A stretch of DNA of 24,590 nt from a virus: positions 1 to 24,590 of the IMG/VR virus record IMGVR_UViG_3300025769_000806. One strand, given 5' to 3'. Positions 9,800 through 16,010 of this stretch are shown in pieces. Made by a program: the position numbers and the translations under genes. How positions within the stretch are numbered: position 1 is the first letter of the stretch; every line of letters starts with the position of its first letter. The notes below the pieces were generated by a model. The model searched no databases. It was not told the origin of the DNA and saw nothing but the letters and a program-made list of their open reading frames with translations.

Positions 9800-12769
9800 T
9801 TACCTCCTATAAAAACGTTGGTTCAGCTTTCCTTCCCAGTCCAAACCAAGCAGAGATACAGGAAATGGTGTATTACCAATGATCTGTACAGCAAGGTTCT
9901 CGTTGCGTTGGAAAATAGGAACAACGTGAGTAGAGCTTGCTTGCATGTTTACGTTGTTTAGTTGGTATTGATTAGGCTGGGTAACACTAATGGTGTTAGT
10001 CCAGCTATTCAGACCAGTAATGGAGATCTTGTAATCGACAGGACCACTCAAACCAGTCTTCACTTTCAGTCGATGGATGATCAAACTAGATACATCATCG
10101 TTGGTGACTTGATCACCACTTACGTTGTACTTATATAGCTTAGGAAGGTCAATCGTCATGTCATAGCCGTAGCCAATGATCAAGTCTCTACCCCTATAGT
10201 CACCATCAATATCTACGTGTCGGTTACCTGCTGTGCCACCAATAGTGGGCTTAAGGACAGCACCAACTGATTGAGATGAAACTGTATTGGCGTCTCCGAT
10301 GTAACCACCCAACACAACCACATTAAGTTCCTTTCCACTAACGCTGTCATAAGGCAAAAAGATACGTGTTTTATTTGCGTAACCAGTACCGTCATATAGG
10401 CGGTGTGGGTTGATGGTGAATAGGTCTAAACACACATCGGTCTTCTCACCAGTAGGGAGGGTAAGGAAACCTTCCTCACTGGATTGAGTCATATCAAATG
10501 ATTGGACATATACATCACTTCCGTTCTTGACAACCACGTAGTAAGTACTGGAGTCAAAGAACTGAGCAAGCAATGTGCCAGTCAGCTCCCACTTGTACCA
10601 GGAGTTGACCAGTCGTTCATCACGAGATCTGGCAAGGAAGCGGTATTGATAAATAGTGGATTTACCTGTTTCACCAAGAGAGACAATGGACAGAGCAGGA
10701 GAGGCAACCATCGAGTCAACAGACTGAGGTACCAGTTCAGGAACCACGGTTGTAACGTCAGCCATCAATGGTGGTTGTTCCGATGAAATATCGTTCAACT
10801 CAAACAAGCGGGTGTAAAGGGGTGTCTTACTAATGAATGCTTGTGATGTACCAAGACTGACTGATTCAACACTTGCATCACACTCGTAAGCACTCATGGC
10901 ATTCACCTTGGCTGATGTAGGTGCCAGGATGTCGGAGTCTGTAGACAGCAGGAACTGTTCAGTAGTGGAGTACATGACCAAACCCACAGCAGTAGGTTCG
11001 ACATAGTTCAGGAATACAGGACGCTTACCAGCTGCTGAGATGTCAATAGGGTCATCATTAGTGCCGGTTTGAGCAGAGGTATTCCAGAAGTTAAATAGGT
11101 CACCAGCTTTACCAAGGATCACATTCTGTCCAGACAGGAAACCCATACGGTTCCTGTAGAAGAAGATGTGGCTAATTTCGTGGTCTACAAAACTAGGCTT
11201 GGGATTAGTGTCATCATCACCAACAATACGGTCGTTCCAATTGACAGGTCCATAAAGGAATGAGCCGTCAGCTTGTCGCACAAGCTGGTGAGGCATAGTC
11301 AGCTCATCAAATTCAAATTCAATGCCAGGCTCAGTCGTTTCTTCCCACTGACCAGTACCGTACGTGCCACCACCATCAGTAGTGAACTTCACGAACATGT
11401 CATCGATATCGATATCCTCAGAGTTAACAACCCTGACTACATATCCATTCTTGCTTTGCAGAGGAAGTCGTGTTGTGTTGCCAATAGTGTCAGTCAGAGC
11501 AAAGATAGCTGACTCAGACTGACCACCACGTGTCTCTACAGTGAAAGCAGAACTGCTAGTAATATACAAACCAGCACCCACTTGTTGTGCCGTATAAGCA
11601 GAATTACCATCAACAGCAGTTGCCAAAGCAGATGCAATGTTGTCAGCACTTGCTCCAGAACTACCTGAAGTGTGAGAGAACGTCGTCGTAGTACCACTCT
11701 GCGTGAGAAGGATTTCATAAGCAGTAGAGTTAGCTGCAATGTTAATCACAACTTGTGCACGGTTTGTATCCAAACCTGATGAGTGTGTGGTTGTGGTTTT
11801 CATCTCAACCTTCTTTTTCTTATTGAGAATGAAGGTGTAGTCATTGAGAGTTAGAACCTCAATGTCATCAGCAGTTGCATCTTTTAGGTAAGCATCGCTC
11901 GGACACTGTGCATCTGTAATTGCACAGGCATCAAAGTCAGTATCGTAATCAGAGCGTGCCGTACCTTCAGCAGTTACAGCGGCGTTGTATTCAGGTAACT
12001 TTCCTGTATCTGGATCAGGCGTAGTATTGTTGTAATCGTTATTAGCGTCAGTGAGGTTTGTTGCTGTATGAGTAGCAGCAACTGTCAGCTGTGCCTCATA
12101 GATCCTGTAACCCTGCGAAGCAAGGAGCGGGTGCTCATCTGTACGTTCGGTGCCTAAGGCATAGTTAGCAGGCAGCGTGGTGGTCTGAGAGGCAACAACA
12201 GCACCGTCATTCTTGACAAGGTATTCACCACCAGAATCTTTGATGATTCCAGATTTGATGGTCTCTTTTACATACCCGCTTGTATAGTCATACTCAAACT
12301 CAAAGAGTCGGGTAGTCGTACTAATCTGTCCAGCAATCGCTTTTGCAAGTGTTGACTCAGATGCGTGTAGATCACCAAGTTCAGTAGCAGTAGTAGCTAC
12401 AGCAGTGTTCAGCTCATCACCTTCTGTCTTTACATCAGCTGGTGTACAGCCGCTCTGAACTCCAGTGTTGGAGCCCATGTCAACCATACGCACATCACCA
12501 TCTTGTAGATCCCAAACTTGGAACCTATTGTCTGCATAACAAGCAATGTACTTTTCCGTTGTATCCCTCAGGATTGGGAACCACTTACCATCAGTGGGTG
12601 CTTTATGCAGTTGCGCAACAAACTTACCTCCCGGACGCTTTAGCAAGCCTAGAGCAAAATCAGGAAATGCATTGACTGCATCTTTCAATTGTCCAGGACG
12701 TTTTCTACTATCTGGCTGTTGCGATATGCCAGACAGAAGATTAGGTATAGATTGGGAGAGTGTACTCAT
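9800..12769 (-). CDS. tail tubular protein B, T7 gp12-like nozzle
   Basis: This 989-aa protein, clearly longer than T7 gp12 (794 aa), forms the nozzle at the distal end of the short tail. The N-terminus (SIPNLLSGISQQPDSRKRPGQ followed by a LLKRPGGKFVAQL stretch) is the family signature. A middle segment at about residues 100-420 is Thr-, Ser- and Ala-rich, with many beta-prone stretches (ANSTAYEILLTQSGTTTTFSH) and a helical DLHASESTLAKAIAG part. This probably accounts for the extra ~200 residues as an inserted surface domain. Family-like sequence resumes with LQSKNGYVVRVV and runs to the end (NTPFPVSLLGLDWEG). The start overlaps the tail tube A stop (ATGA), so the two tail genes are probably translated in a coupled way. 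Confidence 0.93.
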   Translation of the reverse strand: MSTLSQSIPNLLSGISQQPDSRKRPGQLKDAVNAFPDFALGLLKRPGGKFVAQLHKAPTDGKWFPILRDTTEKYIACYADNRFQVWDLQDGDVRMVDMGSNTGVQSGCTPADVKTEGDELNTAVATTATELGDLHASESTLAKAIAGQISTTTRLFEFEYDYTSGYVKETIKSGIIKDSGGEYLVKNDGAVVASQTTTLPANYALGTERTDEHPLLASQGYRIYEAQLTVAATHTATNLTDANNDYNNTTPDPDTGKLPEYNAAVTAEGTARSDYDTDFDACAITDAQCPSDAYLKDATADDIEVLTLNDYTFILNKKKKVEMKTTTTHSSGLDTNRAQVVINIAANSTAYEILLTQSGTTTTFSHTSGSSGASADNIASALATAVDGNSAYTAQQVGAGLYITSSSAFTVETRGGQSESAIFALTDTIGNTTRLPLQSKNGYVVRVVNSEDIDIDDMFVKFTTDGGGTYGTGQWEETTEPGIEFEFDELTMPHQLVRQADGSFLYGPVNWNDRIVGDDDTNPKPSFVDHEISHIFFYRNRMGFLSGQNVILGKAGDLFNFWNTSAQTGTNDDPIDISAAGKRPVFLNYVEPTAVGLVMYSTTEQFLLSTDSDILAPTSAKVNAMSAYECDASVESVSLGTSQAFISKTPLYTRLFELNDISSEQPPLMADVTTVVPELVPQSVDSMVASPALSIVSLGETGKSTIYQYRFLARSRDERLVNSWYKWELTGTLLAQFFDSSTYYVVVKNGSDVYVQSFDMTQSSEEGFLTLPTGEKTDVCLDLFTINPHRLYDGTGYANKTRIFLPYDSVSGKELNVVVLGGYIGDANTVSSQSVGAVLKPTIGGTAGNRHVDIDGDYRGRDLIIGYGYDMTIDLPKLYKYNVSGDQVTNDDVSSLIIHRLKVKTGLSGPVDYKISITGLNSWTNTISVTQPNQYQLNNVNMQASSTHVVPIFQRNENLAVQIIGNTPFPVSLLGLDWEGKLNQRFYRR
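9802..9808 (-). promoter_or_regulatory. strong ribosome binding site for the gp14-like gene
   Basis: AGGAGGT is followed by AATAA and then ATG. It overlaps the two terminal Arg codons and the stop of the tail tube B gene (AGG AGG TAA). It is one of only two near-consensus Shine-Dalgarno sites I noticed; most starts here have none. Confidence 0.85.
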
Positions 12770-13386
12770 TGCCTAGATAGCGCTCTAAATGGTTGATAGC
12801 TTGTGTAATTATTGTCACCATCTTTGAAACCAAAGATCGTGTAATCACCTTGATTACATTCATTCTCAATAAGAGTTGCTCTAGTAGTAGCTTCCTGCTC
12901 TTGTAGAAGAGCATTCAATTCCCTATCACCAACCATCTTCACGGCACACATGCGTGCTGCTTTGGCAGTTACATATGCCTGTACAGCTGGTGGCAGGAAT
13001 TGGAAATCCCAATACCACAGAATGTCTGCAATAATGGATTTCGTGAATGTATAAGTATGGTCATGCTTGTCATAAACAAAACCATTTCTAAGTACTAGAT
13101 CGTAATCATCCAGATGCTCAGCAACATTTGCATCAATAGCAAGCATGTTACTGGGTACAGGAATTTTGTTGGTGGAAGTATCGGGTGTTAGTTCGTAGTG
13201 ACGCTCAGTGTTGAACGTCCAACCCTCAAGCTGGACTTGCCTGCTTTGTTCCCGCAGTGTATTGACTGCAGTAAACACTTCTGGGTTTTGTAGATCTAGT
13301 GTAGTGACAGGTGCCTGTCCCACACTGCTTAGTATTTGATTAACGGCATCCAGTTCGGTGGACACAGCATTTGTAGGAAACGGCAT
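12766..13386 (-). CDS. tail tubular protein A, T7 gp11-like
   Basis: This 206-aa protein (T7 gp11 is 196 aa) forms the ring between the portal and the nozzle. The start (ELDAVNQILSSVGQAPVTTL) and the segment QSRQVQLEGWTFNTERHYEL are diagnostic of the TTPA family, as is the C-terminal half (LPPAVQAYVTAKAARM). It is the first gene after the capsid terminator, so it must be reached by read-through or by a start within the ~60 bp behind the capsid gene. I see no clear Shine-Dalgarno before its ATG. Confidence 0.93.
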   Translation of the reverse strand: MPFPTNAVSTELDAVNQILSSVGQAPVTTLDLQNPEVFTAVNTLREQSRQVQLEGWTFNTERHYELTPDTSTNKIPVPSNMLAIDANVAEHLDDYDLVLRNGFVYDKHDHTYTFTKSIIADILWYWDFQFLPPAVQAYVTAKAARMCAVKMVGDRELNALLQEQEATTRATLIENECNQGDYTIFGFKDGDNNYTSYQPFRALSRQ

Positions 13387-13403
13387 ATCTGTCAGAAATA
13401 GAT

Positions 13404-13430
13404 AAAAAAAAGGGGACCCGAAGGTCCCCC
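13404..13430 (-). terminator. intrinsic terminator after the major capsid gene
   Basis: Read on the minus strand this is GGGGACC, a TTCG tetraloop, GGTCCCC and then eight T. The stem is a perfect 7 bp at 13412-13429, directly followed by the T tract (13411-13404). It begins about 17 nt after the capsid stop. T7 likewise has its main terminator directly behind capsid gene 10, where partial read-through lowers expression of the tail genes; the same role here is inferred. Confidence 0.95.
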
Positions 13431-13446
13431 ATGAGATAGCTGAATA

Positions 13447-14631
13447 TCAGCCGAATGCGGCAGGCTTGGTAGCGGTGCCAGCGAACAGTTCAACTGCAGC
13501 AGCAGGGTTCAGGTAGTCAGCACCCATAGCCAGACGGCCCAGGATCACGTCACCTTGATAGATCACGGAAACGTCACCGGAAGTCGTTTGGACTTGAGGA
13601 GCGATTGCCTCAACCACACCAGCGGCTTCACGTTGGAAGATCAGACCGCAGCTGTTGGTGAAGTTGGAGGTTGCACCGTAGTTGTTGTGCAGAGCGTCGT
13701 CGTCGTTTTGAACACCAGAGGTATCACCGTCAATATCGGTGTCCTTGTCGCGAGCGTTCTCCATATCAACATCAACGAAGCTACCGGTGTTACCAGGATC
13801 GGTGATGCCAGGGTTAGTAGCAGAACCGGTGCCGTAGGTAGTACCGTAATGACCGAAGAACGGAATGTTCATCGACTTGTAGATCTTGATGCCGGCGATA
13901 GAGATAACACCCTTACCGCTTTGCAGTGCAGAGCCTTGCTCATCACGGTTAACAAGACCGCCATCACCCACCTTCTGGATGAGTTCGTAGTACTGACGGG
14001 GGTTGAGGACAGCCACACGGCCATCGGTACTCACTCCCTTTTCGTCAAGAGCAGCGGCTGCATCGTAGAAAGCAGAGATCAGGTTGTCTGCGTTATAAGC
14101 ATCAGAAGCGTTGGTAGAAGAACCAACACGGATCTGTGTGCCACCCGGTTCAACATAGTTAGTCATGCTGATCGGGCTAGCCTTACGTGCACCTTTAGTG
14201 ATGGCACGGAAGATCAGACGGTCATACTTTTCTGCCAGTGCATAACCAATCTTGCGGCTGATTTCAGAACGCAAGTCGTAATGTGAGAGAACTTCGTCCA
14301 ATTCATAGACGAAAGCACTGGAGATCAAAAGGTCATCACAAGTGATGGTACGTTCTGCCACCGGGGGTGCATTCTCGTCATTACCGAGAATGGAACGGCC
14401 AGGGACATGGTACTCAGCTTCTGTACGGCCAGTGAAGATGAACTGCATACTCTTTCCGTTTTTAAGAGTACGCTTCATAACAAGATCACGAGCGATCGTG
14501 TTATTTTGGAAGCCCTTAAACATCTCACCAGAGAAGAGCTTCAGGAATAGCGCTCGGTTATCAGTATCCGAGCCATTAGCGCGGCCAATCCTATTAAGAC
14601 TAGAATTGTTGCCAGTAGACTGTTGAGCCAT
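13447..14631 (-). CDS. major capsid protein, T7 gp10-like
   Basis: This 394-aa protein (T7 gp10A is 345 aa) has the HK97-like fold known for this family. Support comes from the N-terminal segment (ALFLKLFSGEMFKGFQ), from FIFTGRTEAEYHVPGRSILG, from the DDLLISSAFVYELDE stretch, from GRVAVLNPRQYYELIQK, and from the C-terminal GDVILGRLAMGADYLNPA. A Gly/Asp/Asn-rich acidic stretch near 255-320 (DKDTDIDGDTSGVQNDDD) is probably a surface loop that explains the extra length. I see no equivalent of T7's gp10B frameshift extension: the terminator follows almost at once. The gene sits alone between a structured 155-bp leader and the terminator, which fits strong separate expression. Its ATG lacks an obvious Shine-Dalgarno. 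Confidence 0.95.
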   Translation of the reverse strand: MAQQSTGNNSSLNRIGRANGSDTDNRALFLKLFSGEMFKGFQNNTIARDLVMKRTLKNGKSMQFIFTGRTEAEYHVPGRSILGNDENAPPVAERTITCDDLLISSAFVYELDEVLSHYDLRSEISRKIGYALAEKYDRLIFRAITKGARKASPISMTNYVEPGGTQIRVGSSTNASDAYNADNLISAFYDAAAALDEKGVSTDGRVAVLNPRQYYELIQKVGDGGLVNRDEQGSALQSGKGVISIAGIKIYKSMNIPFFGHYGTTYGTGSATNPGITDPGNTGSFVDVDMENARDKDTDIDGDTSGVQNDDDALHNNYGATSNFTNSCGLIFQREAAGVVEAIAPQVQTTSGDVSVIYQGDVILGRLAMGADYLNPAAAVELFAGTATKPAAFG

Positions 14632-14658
14632 TATTAGTAGAGAGAATAACTTTTACTC

Positions 14659-14672
14659 TCTGAACGTTCAGA
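14659..14672. repeat. 14-bp perfect palindrome in the capsid leader
   Basis: TCTGAACGTTCAGA equals its own reverse complement. It lies about 27 nt before the capsid start and borders an A-run on its minus-strand upstream side. It could bind a dimeric protein or form a short stem with an ACGT loop. Length and symmetry are observed; function is unknown. Confidence 0.7.
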
Positions 14673-14704
14673 ATTTTTTTAACCAATTTTTGTGGTCTAT
14701 CCCA

Positions 14705-14716
14705 CCGTCTAGACGG
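14705..14716. repeat. 12-bp perfect palindrome in the capsid leader
   Basis: CCGTCTAGACGG is self-complementary and lies in the middle of the non-coding leader. It is unrelated in sequence to the 14-bp palindrome 32 bp away. Confidence 0.65.
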
Positions 14717-14751
14717 CAAAGGGTATCCGCGTACGGGCCAATGCCAATGAA

Positions 14752-14780
14752 GGGAGAGTCCGACTCTGAGGTGCTCTCCC
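14752..14780 (-). other. possible RNA hairpin at the start of the capsid leader
   Basis: A 7-bp stem (GGGAGAG with CTCTCCC) encloses a 15-nt loop, beginning about 6 nt after the stop of the upstream 34-aa gene. The loop contributes to a competing AGAGT/ACTCT hairpin, so two exclusive folds are possible. No T-run follows, so it is not a standard terminator. Confidence 0.5.
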
Positions 14781-14786
14781 AACTAT

Positions 14787-14891
14787 TTACTTTTTCTCTT
14801 CTTTCTTAGGTTCCTTTTTCTCAGGGGTAGGTTGATAGCGCACAGGGTACGCTTGACCTAAACCTCCATTAGGACCAGATTGTTGAGCCAT
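14787..14891 (-). CDS. small hypothetical protein, 34 aa
   Basis: This short frame runs MAQQSGPNGGLGQAYPVRYQ and then a Pro/Lys/Glu-rich charged tail (PTPEKKEPKKEEKK). Its ATG overlaps the stop of the preceding small gene (TAATG), the same coupling used by the certain genes here, which is the main support. It shares its first five residues (MAQQS), and the DNA TAATGGCTCAACA around its start, with the major capsid gene downstream. It has no membrane segment and no recognised family. It is probably a real, highly expressed minor protein of unknown role. Confidence 0.55.
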   Translation of the reverse strand: MAQQSGPNGGLGQAYPVRYQPTPEKKEPKKEEKK

Positions 14892-14995
14892 TACTTTTGG
14901 GTTTTCAAATAGGTAACGCCGCGATACTTCAGCTTGGCTGCTTTGACAGCAGCGGCTTGCTCTTTAACGCGAGCTTGCAGTTCAACATTAGGCAT
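14891..14995 (-). CDS. small protein with a YRGVxY motif, 34 aa
   Basis: The protein has an Ala/Lys/Gln-rich N-terminal helix (MPNVELQARVKEQAAAVKA) followed by KLKYRGVTYLKTQK. The LKYRGVTY end resembles the short LxYRGxxY motif of the cyanobacterial DUF4278 family, and I recall similar small proteins in marine cyanophages. A GGAG about 6 nt before the ATG supports this start over an in-frame ATG four codons upstream. The stop overlaps the next gene's start. Function is unknown. Confidence 0.65.
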   Translation of the reverse strand: MPNVELQARVKEQAAAVKAAKLKYRGVTYLKTQK

Positions 14996-15013
14996 GATGA
15001 TCTCCATGAAGTA

Positions 15014-15037
15014 TCACACCCCCGTTCCATGGTGTGA
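15014..15037 (-). other. possible RNA hairpin between two small genes
   Basis: A 7-bp perfect stem (TCACACC with GGTGTGA) and 10-nt loop sit directly after the stop of the 60-aa gene and about 20 nt before the next start. No T tract follows. It may protect or separate messages, or be incidental. Confidence 0.4.
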
Positions 15038-15040
15038 GTG

Positions 15041-15223
15041 TTATGCGTCCAGCATGAAAGTTTCTTCTAGAAGTACACGTTGCAGGCTATCTCTCAAGTA
15101 CGCATAGTATTGCTGCTCCACAGGATCACCACCTGGCCATTGGTCAAGTGCAAAGCTCACTGCTTTGTGCATCATGCGGAGAGAGGTGGCTGTAAATTGT
15201 AATTCGTAGATGTTGTCTTCCAT
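15041..15223 (-). CDS. conserved-type small hypothetical protein, 60 aa
   Basis: This acidic, helical protein begins MEDNIYELQFTATSLRMMHK, continues with an ALDQWPGGDPVEQQYYAYL segment and ends LLEETFMLDA. The pattern of aromatic and Leu residues suggests a small two- or three-helix bundle. There is no signal peptide or membrane segment. It lies between the outer-membrane-type protein gene and the YRGVxY gene, with short spacers on both sides. I have a weak impression of similar proteins in cyanophages but cannot name a family. Confidence 0.65.
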   Translation of the reverse strand: MEDNIYELQFTATSLRMMHKAVSFALDQWPGGDPVEQQYYAYLRDSLQRVLLEETFMLDA

Positions 15224-15243
15224 ATTGGATGAACGTACGTTAC

Positions 15244-15603
15244 TTAGAAGGAATATTTAACGCCAGCTTTGGTGCCATAGGAGTTCTGATCTTCTTCAAA
15301 ACTAGCAGCCAATTCGGCATACACTTTGAGGTGCTTGTTTGCTTTGACACTGAAGCCAACCTTACCGGCAGGGACAGTCTCAGACACACCATTATCAGGA
15401 GTGGTCATGCTGGGACCACCTTCAATGAAGTAATCAAGAGTACCGACTTCACCTTCATAACCAACGAAGAAGTCAGTAGCAGTTTTAGAGTAGTCAGTAC
15501 CTGCAAACTTAGAAGAAGTTTCGACGTTCACGTAAGGACCGGCGATAGCAGGCACAGCAAAAGAGGACACCGCAAGGGTGGTAAGTGCGATTTTGTTAAA
15601 CAT
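15244..15603 (-). CDS. secreted porin-like outer membrane beta-barrel protein
   Basis: This 119-aa protein has a Sec signal peptide: MFNKIALTTLAVSSFAVPAIA, with a charged residue, a hydrophobic core and an AIA-G cleavage site after residue 21. The mature ~98 residues alternate polar and hydrophobic positions (GPYVNVETSS, TDFFVGYEG, LDYFIEGGP, HLKVYAELAASF) and end in GVKYSF. The C-terminal Phe preceded by alternating residues is the usual signal for BAM-dependent insertion into the outer membrane. I start it at the second Met of a longer open frame because the upstream part (KKSKAKRKRN) is low-complexity and would spoil the signal, and because this ATG sits 4 nt after the preceding stop. Barrels this small are short for a true pore. 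Possible roles are superinfection exclusion, envelope change during infection or lysis help; none is shown. Confidence 0.75.
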   Translation of the reverse strand: MFNKIALTTLAVSSFAVPAIAGPYVNVETSSKFAGTDYSKTATDFFVGYEGEVGTLDYFIEGGPSMTTPDNGVSETVPAGKVGFSVKANKHLKVYAELAASFEEDQNSYGTKAGVKYSF

Positions 15604-15607
15604 AGTT

Positions 15608-15793
15608 TTAAGAGATTTTGAGTTTAGATTTCTTTTTCTTTTTGCCTTCGACTTTTTTAAAGAGCTCGACAGCATTTACACTCTTTCCATATTTGGAATC
15701 TTCTTTATCAGCTCGTTTACGAGCGTCTTTATAGGAATCATAAAGACCAAAGTTTTCCCTCGTAATGGGATTATAAACTCTATATGTAGGCAT
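15608..15793 (-). CDS. small basic hypothetical protein, 61 aa
   Basis: It begins MPTYRVYNPITRENFGLYDS, continues YKDARKRADKEDSKYGKS and ends in a Lys-rich tail (KKVEGKKKKKSKLKIS). The first part reads like a compact domain and the tail like a nucleic-acid- or capsid-binding extension. The start overlaps the previous stop (TAATG). It belongs to a run of very basic small proteins after psbA, which could be virion-packaged or DNA-binding. No family is recognised with certainty. Confidence 0.7.
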   Translation of the reverse strand: MPTYRVYNPITRENFGLYDSYKDARKRADKEDSKYGKSVNAVELFKKVEGKKKKKSKLKIS

Positions 15794-15861
15794 TATTTTT
15801 TTGGTCCTTTCTTAGGCGGCCGACCTTTTTGAGTACCGTATGTACCTTTACCTTTAGGCAT
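15793..15861 (-). CDS. tiny basic protein, 22 aa
   Basis: The sequence [20 protein letters not shown] followed by KK is joined to both neighbours by TAATG stop/start overlaps. I recall near-identical MPxGKGTYGxxxGRPPKK peptides in other marine cyanophages, which supports a real gene. It is strongly basic with a GRPPKK end reminiscent of AT-hook-like DNA-contacting peptides; that function is speculation. Confidence 0.65.
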   Translation of the reverse strand: MPKGKGTYGTQKGRPPKKGPKK

Positions 15862-16010
15862 TACTTTTTCTTTGCAGTTTTTGCAGAGCGTTTAAAGTTG
15901 GCAGCCGTAGGAGCACCCTTGCTCCCTGGCTTCCTCATAGATTCACCACTGCCTTTTGCGATACGTTTGCGCTTGGCGTGGATGTTTGCATATAGTCCTT
16001 GTTTAGCCAT
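15861..16010 (-). CDS. small basic protein, DUF6321-like, 49 aa
   Basis: The sequence begins [20 protein letters not shown], continues [19 protein letters not shown] and ends [10 protein letters not shown]. It matches a small protein I recall as widespread in marine phages and annotated DUF6321, with the conserved [13 protein letters not shown] and [11 protein letters not shown] segments. It has about 15 Lys/Arg and almost no acidic residues, so nucleic-acid binding or packaging in the head is plausible but unproven. Its ATG lies inside the end of psbA (8-nt overlap, ATGGCTAA), so it is probably translated from the psbA message. Confidence 0.8.
   Translation of the reverse strand: MAKQGLYANIHAKRKRIAKGSGESMRKPGSKGAPTAANFKRSAKTAKKK

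Larger units (their letters stand above)
14632..14786 (-). promoter_or_regulatory. structured non-coding leader upstream of the capsid gene
   Basis: This is the only gene-free stretch over 100 bp in an otherwise packed region. On the minus strand it holds, in order, a GGGAGAG...CTCTCCC hairpin, a 12-bp palindrome CCGTCTAGACGG, an A-rich tract, a 14-bp palindrome TCTGAACGTTCAGA, and an AGAGAG...CTCTCT inverted repeat ending about 9 nt before the capsid ATG. None has the T tract of an intrinsic terminator. A promoter for the phage RNA polymerase, an RNA-processing site or a translational control leader would all fit; the sequence does not decide. I found no convincing -35/-10 pair and no T7-consensus promoter. 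Confidence 0.5.

Noticed and set aside
13555-14286. Long plus-strand open frame (243 codons) opposite the capsid gene
   Set aside because: It lies wholly inside the certain capsid gene on the other strand and has no recognisable domain or ribosome binding site. It looks like a by-product of biased codon use.
14680-14760. Host-type -35/-10 or T7-consensus promoter before the capsid gene
   Set aside because: TTGGCA with TACCCT at 16-bp spacing is a weak match, and nothing resembles the T7 consensus; too little to call.
14752-14780. Intrinsic terminator before the capsid gene
   Set aside because: The stem is adequate but no T tract follows on either strand.
14600-14782. 60-codon minus-strand frame across the capsid leader
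   Set aside because: It runs 32 nt into the capsid gene in another frame, has unlikely composition (HLRVGLSLHWHWPVRGY), and covers the inverted repeats; better seen as non-coding.
15604-15675. 24-residue N-terminal extension of the outer-membrane-type protein
   Set aside because: It would bury the signal peptide behind a Lys/Arg-rich low-complexity stretch that is an out-of-frame reading of the preceding gene's lysine tail.
14787-16010. High-light-inducible protein gene (hli) beside psbA, common in cyanophages
   Set aside because: I translated each small frame and none has the ExxNGRxAMxG-type helix motif or any transmembrane helix of that family.
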